From positions 124,001 through 188,000 of the forward strand of contig NZ_QGDB01000002.1 in assembly GCF_003149535.1 (NCBI RefSeq): a stretch of DNA of 64,000 bases. The letters run 5' to 3'. A program made the translations under genes and the position numbers. Below are positions 9,201-18,933 of this stretch, one piece after another. Below the pieces are notes generated by a model. That model did no database searches. It was not told the DNA's origin and was given only the letters and a program-made list of their open reading frames with translations. This DNA is from Falsochrobactrum shanghaiense (GTDB lineage: Bacteria > Pseudomonadota > Alphaproteobacteria > Rhizobiales > Rhizobiaceae). Positions within the stretch are counted from its first letter, which is position 1, and each line of letters opens with the position of its first letter.

Positions 9201-12200
9201 GCCCAGACCGATCGCGGTTTCACCCTCATCAACGGCGGCCCGAGCAGATCTATCGATGTTGTCGGCGGCGACGCAAATCTTACTTTTTCGGGCATAGTGA
9301 CCAGCCCCGACGATGCAGGGTTTACCAAACTTGGTGCGGGCAAGCTGACGCTGGCCAATGGGAATAACGACTATATCGGCGTGACGACCGTTTCCGCAGG
9401 CACATTGTCGATCAACACCCTGACTGATGGCGGGACAGCGAGCGGCATCGGTGCGGCTGGCAGTGATCCTGCCAATATCGTTCTGGCAGGCGGCACGCTC
9501 GAATATACGGGTGCGGACGCCAGCAGTGACCGCAGCTTTACACTGCAGGCGGGTGGGGGGATTGGCGTTGCCGATGCCGCCGCGACACTGACCATGTCCG
9601 GCGCTGCGATCGGCGCAGGCGGTCTGCGCAAGGAAGGCGAGGGAACGCTCGTCCTTGCCGGAATGAACAGCTATACCGGCGAAACAACGGTCAGGAGCGG
9701 CACGCTGCGGGCCGGTTCTGCCGACGCCTTCGGCCGCCAGACGGACTGGATAGCGGTGAATACGGGTGCAACGCTCGATCTTGGCGGGTTTGACATCCAG
9801 ACCGGGGCGCTGCGTGACGACCAGCCGGGCGGCGGTGGCGAGGTTTTTCTGGGATCGAAAACGCTGACCATCGATGGTGCGAACGGAACATTTACGGGCG
9901 CGATCACCGGCACGGGCGGCATTATCCGCTCGGGTAACAGTACGCAGGTATTTAGTGGCTGCGGCAATAATTATGTGGACACCACGACGCTTAATGGCGG
10001 CACGTTGAGCGTCGATTGTCTTGCCGATGGCGGCGAGGCAAGCGGCATTGGCGCGTCCGGCAGCGATTCCGCCAATCTCGTTTTCAGCGGCGGCCGGTTG
10101 AGCTATACAGGTGTTAGCACAAGCACAGATCGCGGTTTCACGCTGGCTTCGGACGGCTTTATCCGGATCGATGATGCAGCCACGGAACTTGAGTTCAGCG
10201 GTGATGTCGTCGGGGGAGGACGGCTGCGCAAAGAGGGCAGCGGCGTTCTGATCCTTTCCGGCACCAACAGCTATACCAACGACACGCTCATCAGTGGCGG
10301 CGTGGTTCGGGCAGGCTCGAACCAGGCCTTCGGGACGCGGGCAGTCTCGCTGAGCGATACGGCTGGGGCAGTGCTCGATCTGAACGGGCTGGACAATACG
10401 ATCGGCTTCCTGTCTGGCGGCGGTACGACGGGCGGCAATGTCACGCTTGGCAGCGCCACGCTGACGCTTAACTGGGGCAGCGGGAGCGGGAGTTTCGCCG
10501 GGGCCATCAGCGGCAGCGGCGATCTGATCAAGGACGGCGGCATAACGCAAACCTTCACGGGCTGCGCGAGTGACTATACCGGCAGAACGCTCATCAATAA
10601 GGGTGTGCTTGTAGTTTCATGCCTTGCGGATGGCGGCGAGGCAAGTTCCATCGGTGCCTCAACTGCCGATGCGGGCAATCTCGTCATCAATGGCGGAACG
10701 CTGCGCTATGACGGCACTGGCGGCAGCACGGACCGCCGGTTCACATTGGGCGCGTCGGGCGGCAATATATTCAATGCGTCGGGCACCGGCGCGATCGACT
10801 TCACCAGCGCTGCGCCTGTCACTTTCACGTCGCCCGATACGGACCAGAGCCTGACCCTGACCGGCACCAACACGGCAGACAACACGTTTAGCGCACTGCT
10901 TCCCAACAATAGCAGCGGCGTCACCTCGCTTGTCAAGAGCGGCACCGGCACATGGGTATTATCCAACCCCGCCAGCAGCTATACAGGCAAGACGACGATC
11001 AGCGGCGGCGTTCTGGTTGTAGACAAAATATCCAATGGCGGCGAAGCCAGCAGCATCGGCGCATCCTCCCTTGCCGCGTCCAATCTTGAAATCGGCAATA
11101 ATTCGACGCTGCGTTATCATGGAGACGGCGATACGACCGACCGGTTGTTTACGCTGGCTGCGGGTACGACCTTCATCGAATCTTCCGGAACCGGTGCGCT
11201 GGTTTTCAGCAACACCGCGCCCATAACGCTGAGAGGTAACAACACCGATCGCACCATCGCCATTGGCGGCATCAATACCGGTTTCAACACGATGGGCGGG
11301 ACCATCGCCGACAGTGGAACGGGGAAGACGACGCTGGCCAAGAATGGCGTCGGCACATGGGTGCTGACGGGCAACAATACCTATACCGGCAACACTGTCA
11401 TCAATAACGGCAACCTGATCATCGGCAACGGCGGCACGACCGGCAATGCGGGGGCGGGGAATGTCATCGTCGACGCTCCGACATCCACATTGTCGTTCAA
11501 TCGAAGCAATACATTTGATTTTACGGGCACATTGAGCGGTCCGGGCAGCCTGGCGCAGATCGGCAGCGGAACCACGGTGCTGACCGCTACGGGCAATAGC
11601 ATCGGCGCTACCAGCGTCGATAACGGAACCTTGCAGGTCGATGGCGATCTCGTCACGCCGACAGTTGCCATGAACGGCACTTCCACCCTCACGGTGAATG
11701 GCACGGTTGAAACTGCGTCCGGCGGCACGGTGGACCTCACGGGCGATGCCGGTTCCGGCACGATCAACGTCAATACAGGCGGCGTGCTGCGCGCCAATGG
11801 CAATCTGGGCGCGGGCGATGACACCATCAATTTGAGCGGCACGCTCGATACCGGTGCAGGCAGCAAGCTTCTGCTGGGCACCGGGAATGATACGCTTGCC
11901 CTTTATGACAGCGCCAATCTTTCTGGCGGCGGGATCGATGCAGGAACGGGCGAAGATACGCTCAAGGTCGATACCATGGCAGGACGCACGCTTGACGAAG
12001 CCAATATCAGCAATTTCGAAAGCCTCGTCAAATCAGGTGCCGGAACGCTGACCCTCACCGGCGCTTATGACTATAGCGCAGGCACGAGGATCGAAGCGGG
12101 AACGCTGCAGATCGGCACCGGGGCCATATCCGCATCGCTTGGCAGCGGCGATGTGCTTAACAATGGCACGCTGGCCTTCAATCTCGACAATGATTACAGC

Positions 12201-15200
12201 TTCTCCGGCACGATTTCGGGCAGTGGCGGCGTGAACAAGCTTGGCACCGGCATGACCGTCCTGACCGGCGATAACAGCTATGCGGGTGCGACCAATATCC
12301 AGGCGGGCACGCTTCTGGTGAACGGCGATCAGTCGGGCGCCACCGGCCTGACGACGGTTGCGGGCGGCAGCACTCTTGGCGGCATGGGCGTTCTGGGCGG
12401 AAACGTCACCGTGGAGAACGGCGCCGTGATCGCTCCGGGAGACGCGGGGAATGCGCCGGGCACCTTGGGCGTCAATGGCAATCTGACGCTCGCTTCCGGC
12501 TCCAGCCTCGTTTTCAATTTCGGTGCAGCCAATATTGTCGGCGGACCGCTGAACGATCATCTGGTTGTCGGGGGCAATCTCAGCCTCGACGGCACGCTGA
12601 ATGTGACGCAGACAGTGGGCGGCAATCTCGGCCCCGGCATCTATCGCGTCATCAGCTATGACGGCACCCTTACCGATAACGGGCTGAATGTGACATCGCC
12701 GGATTATTCCGTGCAGACCTCGATTGCCAATCAGGTCAATCTCGTCAATTCCGCCGGATTGACGCTCAGCTACTGGGACGGCGAAGCCGGACCTCATTCC
12801 GATGAGATAATCGATGGCGGCAATGGCGTCTGGCGTGCTGCGGGCGACCGCAACTGGACCGACGAGACCGGCCTTTACAGCGCCCCCTTCGCCAATGGCA
12901 GCTTTGCGATATTTGCCGGGTCTTCCGGCACCGTGACCGTGGATAATGCGGATGGGCAGGTGCGGGCGACCGGCATGCAGTTTGCCACCGGCGGCTATGC
13001 AATTGAAGGCGGCGGCATGGAACTGCTCGGGCCTGTCTCCACGATCCGCGTCGGCGACGGAACGGCGATGAGCGCAGGCTATGTCGCGACGATCGATTCA
13101 ATTCTTTTCGGAAATTCCCGGTTGCAGAAGACCGATCTCGGCACGCTGGTGCTGGGCGGCGTCAACAGCTATAGCGGCGGCACGATGATCGATGGCGGCG
13201 TCGTGCAGGTTTCAGCCGATGTCAATCTGGGTGCTGCGGGTGGCGCGCTGTCGCTGGGCGGCGGCACGCTGCGCAACACAGCCGCCATGAATTCGGCACG
13301 CGCTACAACGCTGCTGGCTGGCGGCGGCACCTTCGATACGCTCGCCGATCTGACCCTGAACGGTATTATCGACGGCGTGGACGGCCTGACCAAGACCGGC
13401 GGCGCGACGCTGACGCTGACCGGCACCAACAGCTATGGCGGCGGCACGGCAATCAATGGCGGGACAGTTGCGGTCTCGGCAGACCAGAATCTGGGTCAGG
13501 CCAACGGCGCTGTGACCTTCAACGGCGGCACGTTGAACAATACGGCAGGCTTCATGTCCAGCCGCAATGCCGTGCTCAATGCCGCCGGAGGGACATTCAA
13601 GACGGATGGCGCTCTCTTGTGGTACGGTTCGGTCGACGGTGCGGGCGCCCTGACCAAATCGGGCGCCGGTCCGCTTATTCTCGCCGCGGACAACAATTAT
13701 CTCGGCGGCACGACAATTGCCGGCGGCTTGCTGCAACTGGGCTTTGGTGGCCCCACCGGCTCCATCCTTGGCGATGTGGTCAATAATGGCGCGCTGGCCT
13801 TCAACCGTTCCGATCTCGTCACTTTCAATGGGCTGGTTTCCGGTTCGGGTTCTCTCGAACAGAAGGGGCCGGGTACGCTCGTTCTGACGGCGGATAACAG
13901 CTATACCGGCCAGACGAGGGTGAGCGGCGGCGCGCTTTACATCCATGGCGACCAGTCGCTGGCGACCGGAGGACTGACCGTCGCTGGCGGTGCAGCGTTC
14001 GGTGGTGTGGGCACGATCGGCGGCAATGTCACGCTCGATGCATTGGCGACGCTCAATCCCGGTGATCTGGGCATAACGCCCGGCACGCTGACCATCAACG
14101 GCCATCTGGCGATTTCGCCCGATGCGACGCTGGCTTACAATTTCGGTCAGGCGGGGGTTGTCGGCGGCGCTTATAACGACCTGACGGTCGTTCACGGCAA
14201 TCTCGATCTTGCAGGCACCATCAATGTCGATGAGGCGGCGGGCGGCAATTTCGGCCCCGGCATATATCGTGTCATCAGCTATGACGGCACGCTGACCGAT
14301 GGCGGACTTGTGAGCACCTCACCCGATCATGCGGTGCAGACGGCGATCGCCAATCAGGTCAATCTCGTCAGCACCAGCGGTCTTCAGCTCGACTACTGGG
14401 ACGGCGCGGACCCGTTGCTTCACCACAATGATGCGGTCAATGGCGGCGACGGTATCTGGCGTCTGGGCGGTAATCCGAACTGGACCGGCTCGACCGGCGA
14501 TCTCAACGGCATATTCGATAATGGCAGCTATGCGGTTTTCGCAGGCCGCGCCGGTGACGTGACGGTCGATGAAAGCGCTGGTGAAATCAGCGTTGCCGGA
14601 ATGCAGTTCGCCACGGACGGCTATCTGGTCAGCGGTGACAGCATCACTCTGGATGGTCCGCAAGCAACGCTCCGCGTCGGCGACGGCACCCTGCCGGGGG
14701 CTGATTATATCGCGACGATCGCGTCTGAACTGACCGGCGACAGCCAGCTTGTGAAGACCGATCTGGGTACGCTGGTGCTGGATGGCGTCAACAGCTATTT
14801 GGGCGGCACGGCGATCAATGGCGGCACGGTGCAGATTTCTGAAGACGGCAATCTCGGGGCTGCGTCCGGGGCATTGACCTTCGATGGCGGCGCCTTGCGC
14901 AACACGGCTGCCCTGTCTTCCACTCGCGATGCAAGCCTGCTTGCCGATGGCGGCACGTTCCGCACCGATGCGGAGCTGACATTGTCGGGCCTGATCAGCG
15001 GCGCGGGCGCTCTCACCAAGAGCGGAAACAGCGCCCTGACCCTTGCCGGAGACAACTCCTACGGCGGGTCGACGAATGTTCTGGCGGGCGGGTTGTTCGT
15101 CAATGGCGAGCAGAGCGCGGCACGCGGCATCACGGCTGTTGAAAGCGGGGCATCGCTGGGCGGCAGGGGCATTATCGGCGGCGACGTGACAATCGCGGAC

Positions 15201-17777
15201 GGCGGCACCCTTGCGCCGGGCGCTGCGGACGGCACGCCGGGCACATTGTCCATTCTGGGCAATCTCAGCCTTGGCAGCGGCTCGATCCTCGATTACAGCT
15301 TCGGGGCAGCCAATGAAGTTGGCGGATCGATGAACGATCTGACGGTGGTGGGCGGCAATCTCGTTCTCGATGGCACGATCAATGTCTCGGTTGCGCCGGG
15401 CGGCTCTTTCGGGCCGGGCGTCTATCGCGTGTTCAGCTATGACGGGACGCTGACCAACAACGGATTGTCCATCGGAACCGTACCGTCTTCCGACGCCTTC
15501 GTGCAGACCTCCATTGCCAATCAGGTCAATCTGGTGAGCACTGATGGGCTGACGCTGAATTACTGGGATGGCGATGCAGGCCCCAAAAACAATGGCGTCG
15601 TGGATGGCGGCGACGGTGTCTGGCAGTCTTCCATCGGAAACGAACACTGGACCGACAGCAGCGGCAACCTCAATGCGCCCTATTCCGATGGCTCCTTTGC
15701 AATCTTTGCAGGCAAGGCCGGTAGGGTGAGCGTGGATAACAGTCTCGGTCAGGTGACGGCGTCGGGCATGCAGTTTGCCACGGATGGCTATGTGATTGGC
15801 GGCGGCGATCTCGATCTGACCGGAAGCCCGACATCGACGATCCGCGTCGGCGACGGAACGACAGCCGGAGGCGGCATCACTGCCACCATCGATGCAGCGC
15901 TCACCGGCAATACGCAGCTCGTCAAGTCCGATTTTGGTACACTCGTGCTGACCGGCACAAACAGCTATACCGGCGGCACGGCTGTTCATGGCGGCGCGCT
16001 GGCGATCTCATCCGATGCCAATCTGGGTGAAGAAAGCGGGCAGGTCAGTCTCAATGGCGGCACGCTTCACACCATGGCGAGCTTTGAGAGCGCGCGGACG
16101 CTCGATGTGTCCGGCGAGGCCAGCCTGCGCACGGATGCAGGAACCCTGCTGAGGTGGAACGGGTTTGTTTCGGGCGGCGGGAACCTGCAAAAATCCGGCG
16201 GCGGCAGATTGAATATCGCATCCGACAGTTTCGCTTTTGCAGGCAGCGCATCGGTTCAGGAAGGCGTGCTGGAAGTCAGCGGTAGCCTGTGCGGTGAGGT
16301 CAGCGTTCTTTCCGGCGGCAGGCTTGAGGGCAATGGCACGGTCTGCGACACTAATAATTTCGAGGGCGGCACGATAGCGCCGGGCGTTTCCATCGGCATG
16401 CTGACCGTTGACGGCGATTATCGCGGACAGGGCGGCATGCTGGAGATCGAGGCCGAACTTGGCGGCGATTCATCGAAGGCCGACCGGCTGGTCGTGACCG
16501 GCAACACATCCGGCACCAGCAATGTGAAGGTGCTCAATCTTGGCGGCGGCGGCGCGCAGACGGAAAACGGCATCAAGATCATCGAGGTCGGCGGCCGCTC
16601 GGAAGGATCGTTCAACCTGCTTGGCGATTATCGCTTCCAGGGCGAGCAGGCCGTGATAGGCGGGGCCTATGCATACAGGCTCTACAAGAACGGCGTCACG
16701 ACGCCAGCCGATGGCGACTGGTATCTGCGTTCTTCCTATCTTCATCCCGACGATCCGCAACCGCAGCCACAGCCGCAGCCGCTCTATGCGCCAGGCGTGC
16801 CGCTTTATGAAGCCTATACCAATGTGCTGCAAAGCTTCAACGAAGCCGGCACCTTGCAGCAGCGGGCCGGCAACCGGTCATGGGGCGCTGCTGCGACCCC
16901 GCAGGGCGCGGATATGCCGGGAGCCGGGCCGGTCGACAGCAGTGCGATCTGGGCGCGCATCGACGGGGCGCATTCCAGTTTCACGCCGGAACGCACGACG
17001 AGCGGTGCCGATTACGATACGACGGTGTGGAAAATGCAGGCGGGTCTGGACGGCATGCTGCATGAAGGCGCAGCCGGAGTCCTGATCGGCGGTGTGACCG
17101 CGCATTTCGGAACGGTTTCCTCCAGCGTCTCCTCGCTTTTCGGTATCGGTTCTATCGATAGCACGGGCTATGGGTTTGGCGGCACGCTGACCTGGTATGG
17201 CGAAAATGGTTTTTACACCGATGCGCAGGCGCAACTGACATGGTTTGACAGCGACATCCACTCAGCCACGCTGGGCAGGATGCTTGTCGAGGGCAATGGC
17301 GGCTTTGGTTATGCGCTGAGTATGGAAGCCGGTCAGAAGATCGCATTGCAGGACGGCTGGTCGCTGACCCCGCAGGCGCAGCTGGCTTATTCCTCGGTGC
17401 GCTTCAGCCGCTTCACCGACTCTTATGGGGGGCAGGTTTCGACGGATGACGGAGATCGCTTGCTTGGCAGGCTCGGTCTGGCCGGTAATTATGAGCATCA
17501 ATGGGTAGACGGCTTTGGCCAGTTGCGCCGGTCGAGTGTCTATGGCATCGCCAACCTCTACTATGATTTCCTCAATGGTTCGGATGTCGATGTTTCCGGC
17601 ACGGGCTTTACAAGCCGCAATCAGGCGCTCTGGGGCGGTATCGGACTGGGCGGAACGCTGAGCTGGGATGACGGGCGCTATGCGCTTTATGGTGAAGCGC
17701 TGGCAAAGACCAGCCTGAAGGACTTCGGCGACAGCAGGAGCATGGGCGCAAGGCTCGGCTTCCGGGTGAAATGGTAA
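6291..17777 (+). CDS. Giant PATR-repeat autotransporter adhesin (type Va secretion)
   Basis: 3828-residue monomeric autotransporter. The ATGATG at 6291 follows a weak GGGATGAG; an internal ATG at 6411 (residue 41) would put the signal peptide at the usual place. The signal ends near AAA-AD (residue 87). The passenger holds about twenty passenger-associated repeats of the form G-T-L-V-L-x-G-x-N-S-Y-T-G-x-T-x-I-x-x-G-T-L, predicted to build a long beta-helix. A YWD...GVW block typical of passenger starts occurs at residue ~88 and again near 2160, 2700 and 3089. A PQPQPQPQP linker lies near 3487, an AYTNVLQSF junction follows, and the outer-membrane barrel spans about 3545-3828, ending in aromatic W. 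Size and repeat type resemble the Brucella Bma adhesins (BmaC binds fibronectin); orthology is unproven. Only six cysteines lie in the passenger, in three close pairs. Confidence 0.9.
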   Translation: MMQLDARSTQEDSAHPILKRRNQAPSSRERAFLRLLRGGRMTKYKGEVASYAPCMGAVVLAVARLARASVLPAALLAGLMLYPAAAADRYWDANQTTPGYGGAGTWNLTSSLWSPNADGVSGPYTAWNDAALDTAIFGGTAGTVTLGSPISVGGLTFNVGGYTLNGSVLTLGGATPTIAANSGTTTINSVLAGASGFTKAGSGTLVLRGANTFTGNINLLAGTLDINGNAALGAAANRVITTHGTTFIASGALNAARIVELGSGSTKIAGSGVGSAHFTGIGGLQAFNGVTLDNDANDFTGQMTFFVNGTAFFTSVRNIGEASSLGQGIAANEPIKFTGADQYSDSLRYIGTGNSSNRNWEFASSGGTSGNNFINAGTGTLTLSGNINLNMPSIRPMTFSADSADFELLGEISGATGAPVTFAGKSGRIITLGSANSYSGTTTIRDHVTVQASVLADTGVNSSFGTGSSGGVQISNGGVLSYVGTGSSSNLDWSIKTNGSILNDGSGALDLSGNAVLSSEVVSGLRLGGDFTGTNTWSGNISGSGKLVGSGAGRWVLSGDNSGRTGAIEVLGGTLSAGSATAFGTVTGVTVNSGTLDMAGHDLMTPILSGTGGTIALGSGNLTVSTTVEQSFSGEISGTGSLIKAGTGKLILGGQNSYTGATQIGGGTLSLDFAADGAPASNIISANSALNLAGGELKVIGADGAANSQSFNGLNINAGSNRITATSGAGGSMNVSFGTISHTGGIVDFATPANGDFTTTNTALGGWATVNGADYAKVDGEVIRAFEEADYVDKDDAGSWRTGEVISDTGNAANTPFFGTVSSSQQLGGLKYTAAAASTVNIAAGQTLGIDGTIIVAASVGATGKTIAGGSLTGGAGGTTLGLLHNGTGTFNIASTIVDNGAGTGFVKGGSGLVSLSGANLYTGATTLSGGTLVIDTVANSGTASSIGAASADSANLLIESGTLRYEGATAQTDRGFTLINGGPSRSIDVVGGDANLTFSGIVTSPDDAGFTKLGAGKLTLANGNNDYIGVTTVSAGTLSINTLTDGGTASGIGAAGSDPANIVLAGGTLEYTGADASSDRSFTLQAGGGIGVADAAATLTMSGAAIGAGGLRKEGEGTLVLAGMNSYTGETTVRSGTLRAGSADAFGRQTDWIAVNTGATLDLGGFDIQTGALRDDQPGGGGEVFLGSKTLTIDGANGTFTGAITGTGGIIRSGNSTQVFSGCGNNYVDTTTLNGGTLSVDCLADGGEASGIGASGSDSANLVFSGGRLSYTGVSTSTDRGFTLASDGFIRIDDAATELEFSGDVVGGGRLRKEGSGVLILSGTNSYTNDTLISGGVVRAGSNQAFGTRAVSLSDTAGAVLDLNGLDNTIGFLSGGGTTGGNVTLGSATLTLNWGSGSGSFAGAISGSGDLIKDGGITQTFTGCASDYTGRTLINKGVLVVSCLADGGEASSIGASTADAGNLVINGGTLRYDGTGGSTDRRFTLGASGGNIFNASGTGAIDFTSAAPVTFTSPDTDQSLTLTGTNTADNTFSALLPNNSSGVTSLVKSGTGTWVLSNPASSYTGKTTISGGVLVVDKISNGGEASSIGASSLAASNLEIGNNSTLRYHGDGDTTDRLFTLAAGTTFIESSGTGALVFSNTAPITLRGNNTDRTIAIGGINTGFNTMGGTIADSGTGKTTLAKNGVGTWVLTGNNTYTGNTVINNGNLIIGNGGTTGNAGAGNVIVDAPTSTLSFNRSNTFDFTGTLSGPGSLAQIGSGTTVLTATGNSIGATSVDNGTLQVDGDLVTPTVAMNGTSTLTVNGTVETASGGTVDLTGDAGSGTINVNTGGVLRANGNLGAGDDTINLSGTLDTGAGSKLLLGTGNDTLALYDSANLSGGGIDAGTGEDTLKVDTMAGRTLDEANISNFESLVKSGAGTLTLTGAYDYSAGTRIEAGTLQIGTGAISASLGSGDVLNNGTLAFNLDNDYSFSGTISGSGGVNKLGTGMTVLTGDNSYAGATNIQAGTLLVNGDQSGATGLTTVAGGSTLGGMGVLGGNVTVENGAVIAPGDAGNAPGTLGVNGNLTLASGSSLVFNFGAANIVGGPLNDHLVVGGNLSLDGTLNVTQTVGGNLGPGIYRVISYDGTLTDNGLNVTSPDYSVQTSIANQVNLVNSAGLTLSYWDGEAGPHSDEIIDGGNGVWRAAGDRNWTDETGLYSAPFANGSFAIFAGSSGTVTVDNADGQVRATGMQFATGGYAIEGGGMELLGPVSTIRVGDGTAMSAGYVATIDSILFGNSRLQKTDLGTLVLGGVNSYSGGTMIDGGVVQVSADVNLGAAGGALSLGGGTLRNTAAMNSARATTLLAGGGTFDTLADLTLNGIIDGVDGLTKTGGATLTLTGTNSYGGGTAINGGTVAVSADQNLGQANGAVTFNGGTLNNTAGFMSSRNAVLNAAGGTFKTDGALLWYGSVDGAGALTKSGAGPLILAADNNYLGGTTIAGGLLQLGFGGPTGSILGDVVNNGALAFNRSDLVTFNGLVSGSGSLEQKGPGTLVLTADNSYTGQTRVSGGALYIHGDQSLATGGLTVAGGAAFGGVGTIGGNVTLDALATLNPGDLGITPGTLTINGHLAISPDATLAYNFGQAGVVGGAYNDLTVVHGNLDLAGTINVDEAAGGNFGPGIYRVISYDGTLTDGGLVSTSPDHAVQTAIANQVNLVSTSGLQLDYWDGADPLLHHNDAVNGGDGIWRLGGNPNWTGSTGDLNGIFDNGSYAVFAGRAGDVTVDESAGEISVAGMQFATDGYLVSGDSITLDGPQATLRVGDGTLPGADYIATIASELTGDSQLVKTDLGTLVLDGVNSYLGGTAINGGTVQISEDGNLGAASGALTFDGGALRNTAALSSTRDASLLADGGTFRTDAELTLSGLISGAGALTKSGNSALTLAGDNSYGGSTNVLAGGLFVNGEQSAARGITAVESGASLGGRGIIGGDVTIADGGTLAPGAADGTPGTLSILGNLSLGSGSILDYSFGAANEVGGSMNDLTVVGGNLVLDGTINVSVAPGGSFGPGVYRVFSYDGTLTNNGLSIGTVPSSDAFVQTSIANQVNLVSTDGLTLNYWDGDAGPKNNGVVDGGDGVWQSSIGNEHWTDSSGNLNAPYSDGSFAIFAGKAGRVSVDNSLGQVTASGMQFATDGYVIGGGDLDLTGSPTSTIRVGDGTTAGGGITATIDAALTGNTQLVKSDFGTLVLTGTNSYTGGTAVHGGALAISSDANLGEESGQVSLNGGTLHTMASFESARTLDVSGEASLRTDAGTLLRWNGFVSGGGNLQKSGGGRLNIASDSFAFAGSASVQEGVLEVSGSLCGEVSVLSGGRLEGNGTVCDTNNFEGGTIAPGVSIGMLTVDGDYRGQGGMLEIEAELGGDSSKADRLVVTGNTSGTSNVKVLNLGGGGAQTENGIKIIEVGGRSEGSFNLLGDYRFQGEQAVIGGAYAYRLYKNGVTTPADGDWYLRSSYLHPDDPQPQPQPQPLYAPGVPLYEAYTNVLQSFNEAGTLQQRAGNRSWGAAATPQGADMPGAGPVDSSAIWARIDGAHSSFTPERTTSGADYDTTVWKMQAGLDGMLHEGAAGVLIGGVTAHFGTVSSSVSSLFGIGSIDSTGYGFGGTLTWYGENGFYTDAQAQLTWFDSDIHSATLGRMLVEGNGGFGYALSMEAGQKIALQDGWSLTPQAQLAYSSVRFSRFTDSYGGQVSTDDGDRLLGRLGLAGNYEHQWVDGFGQLRRSSVYGIANLYYDFLNGSDVDVSGTGFTSRNQALWGGIGLGGTLSWDDGRYALYGEALAKTSLKDFGDSRSMGARLGFRVKW

Positions 17778-17787
17778 GGCAGGCCCC

Positions 17788-18933
17788 TTACGCCACGATC
17801 TGCAACTCCGTGCAGATATTGTTTCGCCCCATATCCTTGGCGCGATAGAGTGCTGCATCGGCGCGACGAAAGACCGTGTCAAAATCACGGTCCGCAACCG
17901 TGCAGAATGCGATGCCTGCGCTGGTGGTGGTGAAGAACTGGCCCTGTGGCGTGATGAACGAATGTGTGGAAAGGGCCGTGCATATTTTTTCCACGGTGGC
18001 GAGCGCCTGTTCTTTGGGGACTCCGCGCTGAATCATGACGAATTCCTCCCCGCCTATTCTGGCGAAGGAAGCACCGGTTACGGCATTCGCCCGCAGGATG
18101 TCGGAAAACGCATGGAGAACCTGATCTCCCACGGTATGCCCGTAATTGTCGTTGATCGATTTGAAGCCATCCAGATCGAAGACGATTATACAATCGCCTG
18201 CGTTCATCGGGGCGGCGGCGAGATTGTCATAGAGCGCTCTTCTGTTAAGCAGGCCGGTCAGGCTGTCGGTGCGGGCTTCGTCGGCATGCCGCCTTGCTAT
18301 GCGCGATTGCGTCAGGCTGAGTGAAAGCGCACCAATCCCGGTAATCCCGACAATCGCCATGACGGCATTGAGATCTTCCGCCCAACTGCTCGGAATTGCG
18401 GTCATGACCCATTGCTGTTCGAGCAAGATTACGCCGCAGCACAACAGGAAGGAAACGCCGGTGAGCGTATAAAGGCTCACGATACCGCCGATCTGAACCG
18501 GAGCCTCCCTGTAGACGACACTATATTCGCCCGCCGACAAAAGCAGAAGCAGCGCTGCCGAAAGATTGAACACCGCCACGCCTATGCCCGCAAAGCCCAG
18601 GATGATCGGCACCGACATAGCCGTAACGAGGATGATCGCGAGGCCGACAAGGCCGGGCCAGCTTACAGGTCTGTGTGAAATCTGCCGCGCGCCCACGAAG
18701 ACGAATACAAAACCGATCGTGTCTATGCCCAGTGCCAGAACGGAAGCAAAGGCGAATGGGAATATTTCGGAATAATAAAGCCCGGTGCCTACCCCCAGCA
18801 GGATCATTCCCAGACCACCCCACAGCAGGAATCGATCCATCGGGTTCTGGTTCCAGACGCTCAAGATTGTCAGGGCAATCGCCAGTGAACAAAGGCCAGC
18901 CGCAAAGAAGAGTGTGTTTGGGTCCAGTCCCAC
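17788..18933 (-). CDS. Membrane-bound diguanylate cyclase (GGDEF)
   Basis: 381 residues. GTG start at 18933 preceded by GAGG at good spacing. About six hydrophobic segments fill residues 5-215 (an integral-membrane sensor region of no named family). A GGDEF domain then spans 220-375, with D-S-L-T-G-L-L-N-R-R, F-D-L-D-G-F-K and the signature G-G-E-E-F, so it should make cyclic di-GMP from GTP. No RxxD inhibitory site precedes the signature. Convergent with the autotransporter, only 10 bases from its stop. Confidence 0.88.
   Translation of the reverse strand: MGLDPNTLFFAAGLCSLAIALTILSVWNQNPMDRFLLWGGLGMILLGVGTGLYYSEIFPFAFASVLALGIDTIGFVFVFVGARQISHRPVSWPGLVGLAIILVTAMSVPIILGFAGIGVAVFNLSAALLLLLSAGEYSVVYREAPVQIGGIVSLYTLTGVSFLLCCGVILLEQQWVMTAIPSSWAEDLNAVMAIVGITGIGALSLSLTQSRIARRHADEARTDSLTGLLNRRALYDNLAAAPMNAGDCIIVFDLDGFKSINDNYGHTVGDQVLHAFSDILRANAVTGASFARIGGEEFVMIQRGVPKEQALATVEKICTALSTHSFITPQGQFFTTTSAGIAFCTVADRDFDTVFRRADAALYRAKDMGRNNICTELQIVA

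Noticed and set aside
8115-10550. 811-codon minus-strand open frame inside the autotransporter gene
   Set aside because: Antisense to the repeat-rich, GC-rich passenger. Its translation is alanine/arginine-rich without domains, and the plus-strand frame is a coherent autotransporter.
14319-15989. 556-codon minus-strand open frame inside the autotransporter gene
   Set aside because: Same cause: the frame mirrors the passenger repeats, has no start signal and no recognisable protein family.
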